From Clostridium simiarum (GTDB lineage: Bacteria > Bacillota > Clostridia > Clostridiales > Clostridiaceae): DNA of 64,000 nt. Shown here piece after piece: positions 1 through 8,359 of this stretch; positions within the stretch are counted from its first letter, which is position 1; each line of letters begins with the position of its first letter. The notes beneath the pieces were generated by a model, which was not told where the DNA came from, searched no databases, and saw only the letters and a program-made list of their open reading frames with translations. The position numbers and the translations under genes are program-made. Where the stretch lies: the NCBI RefSeq assembly GCF_018919175.1, contig NZ_JAHLQL010000001.1, positions 1,550,001 through 1,614,000 on the forward strand. The letters run 5' to 3'.

Positions 1-804
1 AATTATAAGATATAGTTGTCTATACTTATTCATGTCTGTACCTAAGGTTATAGAAACTTCATCGCCAAGTAACATCAAATTAAGGGTTCTATATTGAGTA
101 ATAAAGAATAATGTAGCTAATATTACAATTGGAAAAATTATTCTTATATTTTCCCATTTTGCACCTGCAAGGCTTCCCATAAGCCAATATACTATAGCTT
201 GTGCAGCATTTTTGTCATTGGAAAAGTATACAACAAAACTTGAAAATGCTGAACATACAGTACTTAATGCCATACCAGACAACAAAAGCTTTGTAGAATT
301 AGCCCTTCCTTTTACATTCGCAAGAGTTAATACAAGTATTGACATTGCAAATGCTCCTAAAAATGCACATATCCCCACATAATTACTTCCAAAAAAAGTA
401 CCTACCCCAAGCATTATAGCTAGCGTGGCTCCTAAGGATGCTCCTGAAGAAACTCCTAATACATAAGGATCTGCTAAAGGATTTTTTACAATGGCCTGCA
501 TTATAACTCCAGATACTGAAAGCCCTATGCCTACAGCAACTGCCAAAATAATTCTTGGAAGCCTTACAAACCATACAATATCATGTACAGGTCCCTTTGA
601 TAAAAGTTTTGCATCACCAATACCTAATATCTTATACATTATAATTTCATACACGTCTTTTATTGAAATATCTATAGAACCCATAGTTACAGTTATTAAA
701 ATAGAAAAACCTAAAATAATCAATAATATAAGGGAAACACCTATATAAGTAGGTGTCCCATTTAATAACCCATTTTGTCCATTATGTTTATTAATTTTTT
801 TCAT
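1..804 (-). CDS. FecCD-type ABC permease, partial (runs off left edge)
   Basis: Inner-membrane permease of a binding-protein ABC importer for cobalamin, siderophore or heme. About 268 residues are visible; the C-terminus lies outside the window. The frame opens with ATG at 804 and gives several hydrophobic segments. It carries the family hallmark stretches RLPRIILA near residue 80 and ADPYVLGVSSGASLGA near residue 110. The ATG lies 2 bp after the stop of the lipoprotein gene, so the two are translationally coupled. The ATPase gene is probably further left. The upstream cobalamin riboswitch makes a corrinoid the most likely substrate, which is an inference. It is close in sequence style to the permease at 45076-46194. 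Confidence 0.93.
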   Translation of the reverse strand, partial: MKKINKHNGQNGLLNGTPTYIGVSLILLIILGFSILITVTMGSIDISIKDVYEIIMYKILGIGDAKLLSKGPVHDIVWFVRLPRIILAVAVGIGLSVSGVIMQAIVKNPLADPYVLGVSSGASLGATLAIMLGVGTFFGSNYVGICAFLGAFAMSILVLTLANVKGRANSTKLLLSGMALSTVCSAFSSFVVYFSNDKNAAQAIVYWLMGSLAGAKWENIRIIFPIVILATLFFITQYRTLNLMLLGDEVSITLGTDMNKYRQLYLII

Positions 805-806
805 TT

Positions 807-1820
807 TTATTTGTTCCCATATAGCTCAGGATATAGTCCTTTGGAAATTGTTTTTATACCGTCTAAAGTCCTGATACCACTAGAATAAACTTCACTTAGC
901 ATTATAGGGTTAACACGTTTTGAATTTATAGCTGAAACGCTTGAAAGGGCAGGGTTTTCCATAATAGATTTTAATGCAGAATCCCTTTCAATCTCTTTTC
1001 CATAATACACTGTAAAAATAACATCTGGGTTAAGCTTTACTAAATCTTCGTTTCCTATTTTACCATTAGACTTTGCAACTAAATCTGCTCCAACCTTTTT
1101 TGCAATATCGCCACCTATACTGTCTTCACCATAAATTCTGTATACGCCATCTTTTTGTACTTCTAAAATTACCGCTCTAACAGCTTCTTTTCCTTTAACA
1201 AAATCTTTAGCTTTTTCTATTTCATCTTTCATTGTGCTAACTATTTTATTAGCTTTATCTTCCACATCGAAAACCTTACCCATATTTAAAATATCATCAT
1301 ATTCATTTTGTAAGGTATTAGGACTAATAACACCACTATTTTGTGACATATATGTATTTATACTTCTTTCATGCCAAAATCCCACATCTCCAAATCTTTT
1401 TTCATCAAATAGAGAATACCAGCTTAATATAAAATCAGGTTGTAATCCAATAACTTCTTCTTTTGTAGGTAATTTTTCATAATACTTTAATTTACTAAAA
1501 GCATCTTTATATTCGTCTTTAACCTCATGATCTAATCCAGCGGTAGCAATAATTTTATCTTCTAATCCTAATGCTAGTAATGTTTCTATTGAGTTTTGAT
1601 ATACTGCAATAACCTTTTCTGGTGATTTTTCAAATGTAACTTCAACAGGTTTTTTTGCATAATCATAAGTTGTAATTGTTACAGGATAATGGGAGGACTT
1701 TTTATTACTATCCTCTACCTTTGTTTCTGATTTAGATGTGTCTTTTACATTTTTGTTACTACATCCAGTTATTCCAAATGCCATAAGTCCTGCTAGGACC
1801 ATACTTATTATCTTTTTCAT
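807..1820 (-). CDS. ABC transporter substrate-binding lipoprotein (TroA/BtuF-like fold)
   Basis: Extracellular ligand-binding lipoprotein feeding the FecCD permease that follows it. The 337-residue product has a signal peptide with a lipobox ending GITGC near residue 20, a Lys/Ser/Asp-rich linker, and then a periplasmic-binding-protein fold of the PF01497 type from about residue 60. ATG at 1820 follows an AAGGAGA ribosome site. The motif FWHERSI resembles FWNDRGI in the binding protein at 46191-47231, so the two are likely paralogues. Cobalamin or cobinamide is suggested only by the riboswitch; iron-siderophore is the alternative. Confidence 0.93.
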   Translation of the reverse strand: MKKIISMVLAGLMAFGITGCSNKNVKDTSKSETKVEDSNKKSSHYPVTITTYDYAKKPVEVTFEKSPEKVIAVYQNSIETLLALGLEDKIIATAGLDHEVKDEYKDAFSKLKYYEKLPTKEEVIGLQPDFILSWYSLFDEKRFGDVGFWHERSINTYMSQNSGVISPNTLQNEYDDILNMGKVFDVEDKANKIVSTMKDEIEKAKDFVKGKEAVRAVILEVQKDGVYRIYGEDSIGGDIAKKVGADLVAKSNGKIGNEDLVKLNPDVIFTVYYGKEIERDSALKSIMENPALSSVSAINSKRVNPIMLSEVYSSGIRTLDGIKTISKGLYPELYGNK

Positions 1821-1853
1821 TTAAATTTTTCTCCTTTGTTTATTATTTCATTG

Positions 1854-2174
1854 TTAATGAGTACCTTCTACTACTTCTATATGATGTTTTTCAAATATTG
1901 ACTTTATTTCCCTAGTTCTTTCTGCTTCGCATTTAACAATGCAAACACCCAAGTGAAGCTTTTGAACCCCTGCTTGTTCTAATTTTTTAGCAATATTCAT
2001 TAAATTTTCGTCTGAATCATTAGAACAGGCTTCACAAGTAAAAAATGATACAAGCTCCAAATCCTCATTCTTATACATGCTGAAATTTTTGTCTCTATTA
2101 TTTAATGCTTTAAAGCATCCCATGGTTGTACATATTCCATTAATTTTTTCACATACTCCAATAGCTATTTTCAT
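1854..2174 (-). CDS. small CGGC-domain-like cysteine-rich protein
   Basis: The 106-residue soluble protein starts MKIAIGVCEK and carries cysteines at about residues 8, 15, 20, 47, 50, 98 and 102. The pair FTCEAC stands where CGGC-domain proteins (PF08821) carry their namesake motif, and the secondary-structure rhythm matches my memory of that family, which is thought to bind metal. It is the first gene after the cobalamin riboswitch and precedes the binding protein and permease. A role in handling cobalt or corrinoid inside the cell is therefore plausible but unproven. ATG at 2174 follows GAGAGG. Confidence 0.7.
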   Translation of the reverse strand: MKIAIGVCEKINGICTTMGCFKALNNRDKNFSMYKNEDLELVSFFTCEACSNDSDENLMNIAKKLEQAGVQKLHLGVCIVKCEAERTREIKSIFEKHHIEVVEGTH

Positions 2175-2202
2175 TTTTACCTCTCAAGTAGATTATTTTT
2201 TT

Positions 2203-2241
2203 ACAAAATAATAGCCCTTTAACATAGGGTTAAAAGGCCAT
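2203..2241 (-). terminator. riboswitch-controlled terminator of the B12 uptake operon
   Basis: On the minus transcript a hairpin forms between GGCCTTTTAAC and GTTAAAGGGCT and is followed by a T-rich tract. It lies between the cobalamin aptamer and the first gene, as expected for an off-switch that terminates when the ligand is bound. Confidence 0.7.
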
Positions 2242-2267
2242 TTATCCAAAAAAGTATTCCTAAAAAT

Positions 2268-2474
2268 GTTGCATCCCCCCATCACTCGTAGAGTTGTTGT
2301 CAAATTTAAAACAGGCAGGTATTCTGGCTTAAGCATCAACATTCCTACAGCCTTCCCAGTTTCCCAGTGGCATAATTGTAGGAACTCTTCTATTACAGCG
2401 GCGGGACCGCGTGGGATTCAAACCCACTTCCCTTTTAATCAGCAGATATTTAATATCTACTAAACCTATTTCTT
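2268..2474 (-). ncRNA. cobalamin riboswitch (first copy)
   Basis: Reading the minus strand gives the conserved blocks of a B12 element in order: AAAGGGAAG; a B12-box-like GCCGCTGTAA; GCCACTGGGAAACTGGGAAGG; and the closing GCCAGAATACCTGCCTG. A 3' loop near 2275-2295 carries CTACGAGTGATGGG, equivalent to the kissing-loop arm also seen in the second copy at 42412-42612. Cobalamin elements usually repress when bound. This one precedes a CGGC-like protein and an ABC importer, fitting a corrinoid uptake operon. Confidence 0.95.
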
Positions 2475-2496
2475 ACATATTCGATTTTGCTTACTC

Positions 2497-2525
2497 ATTA
2501 TACTATATTATACAAACATTAGCAA
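2497..2525 (-). promoter_or_regulatory. sigma-A promoter of the first B12 riboswitch operon
   Basis: On the minus strand TTGCTA (2520-2525) and TATAAT (2497-2502) are separated by 17 bp. The predicted start of transcription lies just before the riboswitch. Confidence 0.75.
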
Positions 2526-2675
2526 GAATTCTTTATGAGTAAATTTTAAAATTAACATGGGACTTGCTTATAATAGCAGTACTTTAACTATAACACTAGC
2601 TTTTATCTACACAAACAACAGATACTGAAATAATAAGTATTGTGCCTACAATAGAATAAAATTTTATATTACTAA

Positions 2676-3911
2676 CTAGCTAACTAAAGTATTAAACTTT
2701 ACTAATCTTTTTACTTTAGATACATATGGACAACTCTTAATCTTATCTAAACTTTTCTCCATCTCTATCTCTGAATTTACTTTAACCACAACTACTATTT
2801 CATCATTCTTTGATGAACATATATCTACTATTTCATTAAAATTTGATTTTAATAGCTTTTTAGTAGTATTAATATCTTTAGTCCTTATTCTTAATAAAGC
2901 TTCACATTTATTAGGAAGATATTTTTCAACTGAATAATTATTATATGAATAGTTTATACTTTGGATGAAATTTCTATTAATTATATCTGATAGGTCACTG
3001 CAAACCGCTGAAGCTGTTGGAAACATTCCCGCCCCTTTTCCCGTAAAGGTAAGTTCCCCTACCGCATCTCCTTCTAAAATAACAGAATTAACTTCATTAC
3101 TTATATCGAAAAACTCAAATTTTGAATCTACTAACATAGGTTTAACTACACCATATATTCTATCATTTTTCTTAGTGCTATAACCTACTAACTTTATGCA
3201 ACAGTTCTGTTTTTTAGCATACAAAAAGTCTTCCTTATCTAAATCAGATATCCCTTCAATTAATATATCTTTCCAATATACTCTTCCATTAAATGCTATA
3301 GAAGATAATATAGATAGTTTCCTTGCTGTATCGTAACCCATAACATCTGATTCTGGATTTGCTTCTGCAAATCCCAACCTTTGAGCTTCTTTTAAGGCCT
3401 CCTCATAATTTACTCCTTCATGATACATTTTAGTTAATATAAAATTTGTTGTACCATTGAGTATTCCCTTAATAGACAGTATCTTATTACCACTTAAGGA
3501 TTCTACTAAGGGTTTTATTATTGGAATTCCTCCAGCTACTGCTGCCTCTAATTTTATTGTTACATTATTTTCTTTAGCTATTTTAGAAAGCTCACTTCCA
3601 TGTTCTGCAATTAAATCCTTATTTGCAGTAATTACATGTACCCCTCTTATTAATGCCATCTTTACATACTCATAAGCTGGGTTAATCCCTCCCATTACCT
3701 CAATAATAACATCAATATCCTCTGAAAAAATACGGTTTATATCCTTTGTAACTAATTCTAAATATCTTTTATTTACATGTTTACTTTTATCCCTTACCAA
3801 AATACCTTTTAAATTGACATTCTTATATAAATCTATATCTTCTTTTGCCTTTTCAATTAATTCTACTATTCCTGTCCCAACTACCCCGTACCCTAGTAAT
3901 GCATAATTCAT
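2676..3911 (-). CDS. hom: homoserine dehydrogenase
   Basis: Reduces aspartate semialdehyde to homoserine, the branch point for methionine and threonine. The 411-residue protein has an N-terminal Rossmann nucleotide-binding fold (LGYGVVGTGIVELI), a catalytic domain with the signature KGILNGTTNFIL and AEANPESDVMGYD near residues 150-200, and a C-terminal ACT-like regulatory domain from about residue 340. I chose ATG at 3911, preceded by GGAGGTAGG, over an in-frame GTG at 3932 that has no ribosome site. It is the last gene of the methionine operon. I see no strong terminator between it and the B12 operon promoter. Confidence 0.95.
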   Translation of the reverse strand: MNYALLGYGVVGTGIVELIEKAKEDIDLYKNVNLKGILVRDKSKHVNKRYLELVTKDINRIFSEDIDVIIEVMGGINPAYEYVKMALIRGVHVITANKDLIAEHGSELSKIAKENNVTIKLEAAVAGGIPIIKPLVESLSGNKILSIKGILNGTTNFILTKMYHEGVNYEEALKEAQRLGFAEANPESDVMGYDTARKLSILSSIAFNGRVYWKDILIEGISDLDKEDFLYAKKQNCCIKLVGYSTKKNDRIYGVVKPMLVDSKFEFFDISNEVNSVILEGDAVGELTFTGKGAGMFPTASAVCSDLSDIINRNFIQSINYSYNNYSVEKYLPNKCEALLRIRTKDINTTKKLLKSNFNEIVDICSSKNDEIVVVVKVNSEIEMEKSLDKIKSCPYVSKVKRLVKFNTLVS

Positions 3912-3932
3912 AAAATTCCTACCTCCATTCAC

Positions 3933-4796
3933 TCAAAGATAATATTTAATCCAATTACTAAATAAAACTTTTCCCTCATTCCTCCAACTATATATGGGCT
4001 CTTCTTTAATGTTGTCCATAGGAAAATAATTTTTAGGAGTTTGTGCATCTATTCCCCTTGATAAGTCTCTAAAATACTCACTTTTTAAAACCTCTCTGTC
4101 ATATTCAATATGACCTAAAATAAAAAACTTATTTTCATGAAACAATAAAAGTTCTCCTACTTCTTGAGAATTTAAAAGTGTTTTAACACCATGATTATTT
4201 TCTAAGTCTGACCTTGAAATTCCGCTATACCTAGAATGAGGACAATTTAAAGGAAAACTTAAATTATCCAAAATCTTTTCTTCTTCAACTTTATAATGTT
4301 TGTACACTCCAGAAATCTTTTTATCACTTGTATACTTTCTAATACCATAATAATGGTATAATGCAGCTTGAGCAGCCCAACATATAAAAAAAGAGGTCTT
4401 TACATTTCCTTCAATAAAATCAAATATATCTTGAAGTTCACTCCAGTAATTCACCTCTTCAAAAGCTATCTTTTCTAAAGGTGCCCCAGTTATAATTATA
4501 CCGTCTAATTTTTCTTTCTTAATATTCTCAAAAGTTTCATAAGTATTTTCTAAATAGGATCTATAACTATTTTTAAATTCATGATTTAAAATTCTTATAA
4601 ATCTTAAATATACAGATTGTTTCATAGAATCAAATAATTTTATAAATTGTGCTTCCGTTTCATATTTATTTGGCATTAAATTTAAAATTCCTATACTTTT
4701 TGAATCCTTAGGTCTTTGTGAACTTATAGAGTACTCTATACTTCCTTCTTCTAAAAGGTTTAATCCTCTGACAGGCTTTTTTAAATATATTGACAT
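3933..4796 (-). CDS. metA: homoserine O-acetyltransferase (MetA family)
   Basis: Activates homoserine by O-acylation for methionine synthesis. The 287-residue protein has the MetA catalytic cysteine in FICWAAQA (Cys139) and the His/Glu pair in LGHIEYD (His229, Glu231). In the specificity loop ITGAPLEKI it carries Glu108, equivalent to Glu111 that marks acetyl-CoA users. E. coli MetA, which uses succinyl-CoA, has Gly there. Acetyl specificity agrees with the O-acetylhomoserine sulfhydrylase at the head of the operon. ATG at 4796 lies 1 bp after the stop of the 96-aa gene. Confidence 0.93.
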   Translation of the reverse strand: MSIYLKKPVRGLNLLEEGSIEYSISSQRPKDSKSIGILNLMPNKYETEAQFIKLFDSMKQSVYLRFIRILNHEFKNSYRSYLENTYETFENIKKEKLDGIIITGAPLEKIAFEEVNYWSELQDIFDFIEGNVKTSFFICWAAQAALYHYYGIRKYTSDKKISGVYKHYKVEEEKILDNLSFPLNCPHSRYSGISRSDLENNHGVKTLLNSQEVGELLLFHENKFFILGHIEYDREVLKSEYFRDLSRGIDAQTPKNYFPMDNIKEEPIYSWRNEGKVLFSNWIKYYL

Positions 4797-4797
4797 A

Positions 4798-5088
4798 TCA
4801 CTTTATATAGTTAAGAACCTTCTCACAGTCCTCAATTCTATCCTTTATATCTTCAAAAACTGTAGAAGTTTTTATCATTTCAGGAAATACCTCTTCCTTA
4901 ATTTCAATCCCTTTATACAATTCTACTTCCTTTTCACTATAGACCTTACCCTTTAGATTAAGTATCTCTAATCCTAAGTTCTTTAAAAAAGTATTTAAAT
5001 ATGCCATAGTATCTCCCATATCCTTTATTAGCTTAGCTTTAAACTTTGTATCATAAAGTTTAAAATCAACTGATAGCCTTTCTGACAT
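4798..5088 (-). CDS. unrecognised 96-aa protein in the methionine operon
   Basis: I do not recognise this family. The product is soluble, acidic-to-neutral, rich in Lys, Glu, Leu and Ile, and has no cysteine, signal peptide or membrane segment. Its C-terminal third (MIKTSTVFEDIKDRIEDCEK region) looks helical. A strong AGGAGG precedes ATG at 5088, and the gene is tightly packed between metH and metA. Its reading frame is therefore very likely real, and a role tied to methionine or B12 enzyme function can be guessed from position only. Confidence 0.75.
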   Translation of the reverse strand: MSERLSVDFKLYDTKFKAKLIKDMGDTMAYLNTFLKNLGLEILNLKGKVYSEKEVELYKGIEIKEEVFPEMIKTSTVFEDIKDRIEDCEKVLNYIK

Positions 5089-5121
5089 AAAAAACCTCCT
5101 ATAATATGATTTTATAAAACC

Positions 5122-7515
5122 CTAATTACGCTCCTTAAAAAACTCTTTTGCAATTTCTACTGATTCATTTGCATCTTTAGCATAATAGTCAGCACCAATC
5201 ATATCTGCATATTCTTTATTTAACACAGCTCCTCCTACCATGACTTTACATTGAGGGTTAAGGCTTTTTAAATCTTTTATAGTATCCTCCATACTTTTTA
5301 CTGTAGTGGTCATTAATGCACTAAGTCCTATTAATTTAATGTTGTTTTTAATAGCTTCCTCTATTATAATCTCCTTACTTACGTCCTTTCCAAGGTCAAG
5401 GACTTCAAATCCATAACTTTCAAGAAGTACTTTAACAATATTTTTACCAATATCGTGGATATCCCCCTTTACCGTAGCTAAAATTATTTTTCCATTGCAT
5501 ATTGGTAAATCCGACTTTTCTTTTATCTCTTCCTTTATAACATCAAAAGACTTTTTTACTGTCTCCGCTGACTGTATTAGTTGTGGAAGAAATATTTCTC
5601 CCTTTTCGTACCTTTTCCCCATTAAATCTAATGCTGGTACTATATATTGATTAACTATTTCAAGAGGTTTTTTATCATTAAGAAGGGAACAGGTAGCATA
5701 TTTTGCTTCTCCTTTAAGGCCTTTTAATATTATGCTAGATAAATCATCATCAACCGCCTCTTTTTCTAATTGTTTTTTATCATTAATAATATCTTTATAA
5801 CATTCAATATATTCTACAGAACCAACATCATCGTTTCTAAAAACCTTAGAGGCTTTTACAGTATCCATCATATCCTTATCCATAGGATCTATTATAGGCA
5901 ATGAAAGACCTGCCATAAGACTTGCTGATAAAAAGGTTCTATTTAAAAGCCTTCTATTAGGCAATCCAAAAGACACATTTGAAACTCCTAGTACAGTCCT
6001 TACATTTAACTTTTCCTTTACTAATGTAATGGCACTTAAAGTTTCTTCTACCTCTTTTTGTTGAGCTGCCGCTGTTAATGTTAAGCAATCAATATAAATA
6101 TCTTCTTTCCCTATTCCATAATCCTCAGCCCTTTTCACTATCTTCTCGGCTATTTTAAATCTTTCTTTTGCACCGCTAGGTATACCTTTATTATCTAATG
6201 TTAATCCAATCACTGCTGCACCATATTTTTTTACTATAGGTAAAATGGTGTCTAGGACTTTATCCTCTCCATTAACTGAATTTACAATAGCCTTGCCATT
6301 ATAAATTCTTAATGCACTTTCTATAACCTTAGGATCATTAGAATCTATTTGAAGAGGAACATCCAATATAGCTTGAATTTCTTTAATGACTTTTATCATA
6401 GTTTTCTCTTCATCTATTTCTGGTAATCCTACATTTATATCTAAAATATCTGCTCCTGCTTCTACTTGCAATATTGCTTCCCTCAAAATATAATCTATAT
6501 CATTGTTTCTTAGTGCTTCTTTAAATAATCTTTTACCCGTTGGATTAATTCTCTCACCTATAACCTTTATTCCTTCAATAAGCACTACCTTAGTTGGAGT
6601 ACATACTGCGCTCATATCTTTAGTTTCCCTCTTTTGTATCTTTATATCATTTAGCTCTTTTGTTATACTTTTTATATACTCATCATTAGTACCACAGCAT
6701 CCCCCAATTATTTTAACTCCCTTTTCTAAATATTTACGACTGTATAACGCAAATTCCTTTGGGGAAATATCATAAGTTGTCTCTCCATTACAAATCCTCG
6801 GAATCCCTGCATTTGCTTGCACCATAACTGGAATCTTTGATACTTTTAATATTTCACTTATTATAGGTTCTATTTCTTTAGGTCCTAAGGAACAATTGAC
6901 TCCTAATGCATCTACCCCAAGTCCTTGCAATACAGTTGTCATTGCAAGTGCTGTGCATCCTGAAAATGTTCTCCCGTCTTCTTGGAAACTCATGGTACAA
7001 AACACTGGTAAGTTAGAATTTTCTTTCGCCGCTAATACAGCTGCCTTTGCTTCATATAAATCTGTCATAGTTTCGATTAATATCAAATCAACCCCACTTC
7101 TAACTCCTTGGATAATTTGCCTTTTAAATATTTCATAAGCCCTCTCAAAGCTCAAATCCCCCATAGGCTCTAATAAACGTCCAATAGGTCCTATATCTAA
7201 AGCTATAAATACCTCTTCATTTTTAATGGCTTCTTTAGCATTACTTACGGCAGTACTAATCACTGCCTCAACTTTAAATCCAGTATCTTTTAGTTTTAAT
7301 TCATTAGCACCAAAAGTATTGGTTGTAATAACTTTAGAACCTGCGTTAATATATCTTTTATGAACTTCAATTACCTTTTCAGGTTCTTTAATATTTAGAA
7401 TCTCTGGTAACTCACCAGCCTTTAACCCAAGACTTTGAAGTATAGTTCCCATAGCCCCATCAAAGATTAAAAAATTCTTCTCTAAATACCTCTTAAGTTC
7501 CACATCTCTCACCAT
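5122..7515 (-). CDS. metH: cobalamin-dependent methionine synthase lacking the activation domain
   Basis: Transfers methyl from methyltetrahydrofolate to homocysteine through cobalamin. The 797-residue protein has a homocysteine-binding barrel (1-300) with zinc ligands Cys208 in GVNCSLGP and Cys273-Cys274 in GGCCGTN. A pterin-binding barrel follows (about 310-580), then a cap helical domain and a Rossmann cobalamin-binding domain with the DxHxxG motif at 685-690. It ends there, without the AdoMet-binding reactivation domain of long MetH proteins. That domain is encoded separately by the preceding gene, whose end overlaps this start by 23 bp. AGAAGGG abuts the ATG, so the start may instead be one of the nearby GTG codons. 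Confidence 0.96.
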   Translation of the reverse strand: MVRDVELKRYLEKNFLIFDGAMGTILQSLGLKAGELPEILNIKEPEKVIEVHKRYINAGSKVITTNTFGANELKLKDTGFKVEAVISTAVSNAKEAIKNEEVFIALDIGPIGRLLEPMGDLSFERAYEIFKRQIIQGVRSGVDLILIETMTDLYEAKAAVLAAKENSNLPVFCTMSFQEDGRTFSGCTALAMTTVLQGLGVDALGVNCSLGPKEIEPIISEILKVSKIPVMVQANAGIPRICNGETTYDISPKEFALYSRKYLEKGVKIIGGCCGTNDEYIKSITKELNDIKIQKRETKDMSAVCTPTKVVLIEGIKVIGERINPTGKRLFKEALRNNDIDYILREAILQVEAGADILDINVGLPEIDEEKTMIKVIKEIQAILDVPLQIDSNDPKVIESALRIYNGKAIVNSVNGEDKVLDTILPIVKKYGAAVIGLTLDNKGIPSGAKERFKIAEKIVKRAEDYGIGKEDIYIDCLTLTAAAQQKEVEETLSAITLVKEKLNVRTVLGVSNVSFGLPNRRLLNRTFLSASLMAGLSLPIIDPMDKDMMDTVKASKVFRNDDVGSVEYIECYKDIINDKKQLEKEAVDDDLSSIILKGLKGEAKYATCSLLNDKKPLEIVNQYIVPALDLMGKRYEKGEIFLPQLIQSAETVKKSFDVIKEEIKEKSDLPICNGKIILATVKGDIHDIGKNIVKVLLESYGFEVLDLGKDVSKEIIIEEAIKNNIKLIGLSALMTTTVKSMEDTIKDLKSLNPQCKVMVGGAVLNKEYADMIGADYYAKDANESVEIAKEFFKERN

Positions 7516-8170
7516 CCCTTCTAAAATTACAGCTTAAATAATTATTACATCCTAAGCACTTTTTATTTTCTGTTTTATACTTTTTATCCACCACTCCAAC
7601 TATTGCTGTAACAGATTTTCTTGGTGTTAAAATATTATGGGATGATATTGTAAGCCCTATAGTTCTATGAGCATCAATTAGTGATATAAAATCAGGCTGC
7701 ATATCTAAAGATAAATCTCCATACCCCGGACTATATCTAGAGGTTAATATTTTATCCTTCTCTTCTACACTTTCCTCTATTTCAACACAAAGCTTATCAC
7801 ACACTTCCTCTATGGCAGTATTAGCACAAGCATCTAATATTACTGCTTTGGTCATATCCAATTTTTCATAATATTTTATTCTAGTATCTACAGCTCCACC
7901 TAAAGTTACAGCCATTAAAATACATGTATCAGCCTTATCTAAATGCATGTAAATATCCTTGCTTTCTAAAACCGTACTACAATTATCTAGTGTTATTTTT
8001 CTGTTATTCTTATTTACTTTAAAGAACTTATACACATGTTTTGCTTTTATTAAAATTTTAATTTCATTTATGCACTCATCAATTAACTTCTCAATATTTT
8101 TATCTAGAGCTTGTTTCCTATATCCTAAATATCTTAAAACTTCATTTTTGTCTATAAATAACTTTTCCAT
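7493..8170 (-). CDS. stand-alone methionine synthase reactivation protein
   Basis: Binds AdoMet and supports reductive methylation of MetH-bound cob(II)alamin, as in organisms with split MetH such as Thermotoga. The 225-residue product carries the activation-domain signature RYSPGYGDL near residue 160 and a C-terminal cysteine cluster CLGCNNYLSC...C typical of clostridial versions. ATG at 8170 is chosen; a TTG three codons earlier is also possible, and neither has a strong ribosome site. The start overlaps the end of the 57-aa ORF upstream, which suggests coupled translation. Confidence 0.9.
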   Translation of the reverse strand: MEKLFIDKNEVLRYLGYRKQALDKNIEKLIDECINEIKILIKAKHVYKFFKVNKNNRKITLDNCSTVLESKDIYMHLDKADTCILMAVTLGGAVDTRIKYYEKLDMTKAVILDACANTAIEEVCDKLCVEIEESVEEKDKILTSRYSPGYGDLSLDMQPDFISLIDAHRTIGLTISSHNILTPRKSVTAIVGVVDKKYKTENKKCLGCNNYLSCNFRRDGERCGT

Positions 8171-8325
8171 GAATTCCAACCATAGATATTAAGATTTAAA
8201 CCATGCTTTAATATGTTTTTATTATATTGTTTAGCTCTATTTTTTCCAGTTAATGCTGAATACTTTCTTATATATGCTGTCACAACTTTTGTATTATCTA
8301 ATTGAAAACCTTCTACCTTCCCCAA
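8152..8325 (-). CDS. candidate 57-aa protein between metF and the MetH reactivation gene
   Basis: Below common length cutoffs but convincing. On the minus strand GGAGGGG sits 5 bp before a TTG at 8325, opening 57 codons that end with TAG inside the start of the next gene. The product starts GKVEGFQLDN and is basic, with several Tyr/Trp residues and GWNSWKSYL at its end. I recognise no family. The frame fills an otherwise empty 180-bp gap in a tightly packed operon and couples to the next gene, so I favour a real gene or a translational-coupling leader. Confidence 0.5.
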   Translation of the reverse strand: MGKVEGFQLDNTKVVTAYIRKYSALTGKNRAKQYNKNILKHGLNLNIYGWNSWKSYL

Positions 8326-8359
8326 AGCAACCCCTCCATATTTTATTAACTAGAATTTA

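Noticed and set aside
2266..2463. Open frame of 65 codons on the plus strand
   Set aside because: It is antisense to the first cobalamin riboswitch and explained by it.
5122..8170. Frameshift that broke a full-length MetH
   Set aside because: The reactivation domain is encoded before, not after, the catalytic gene, so this is a natural split, not a break.
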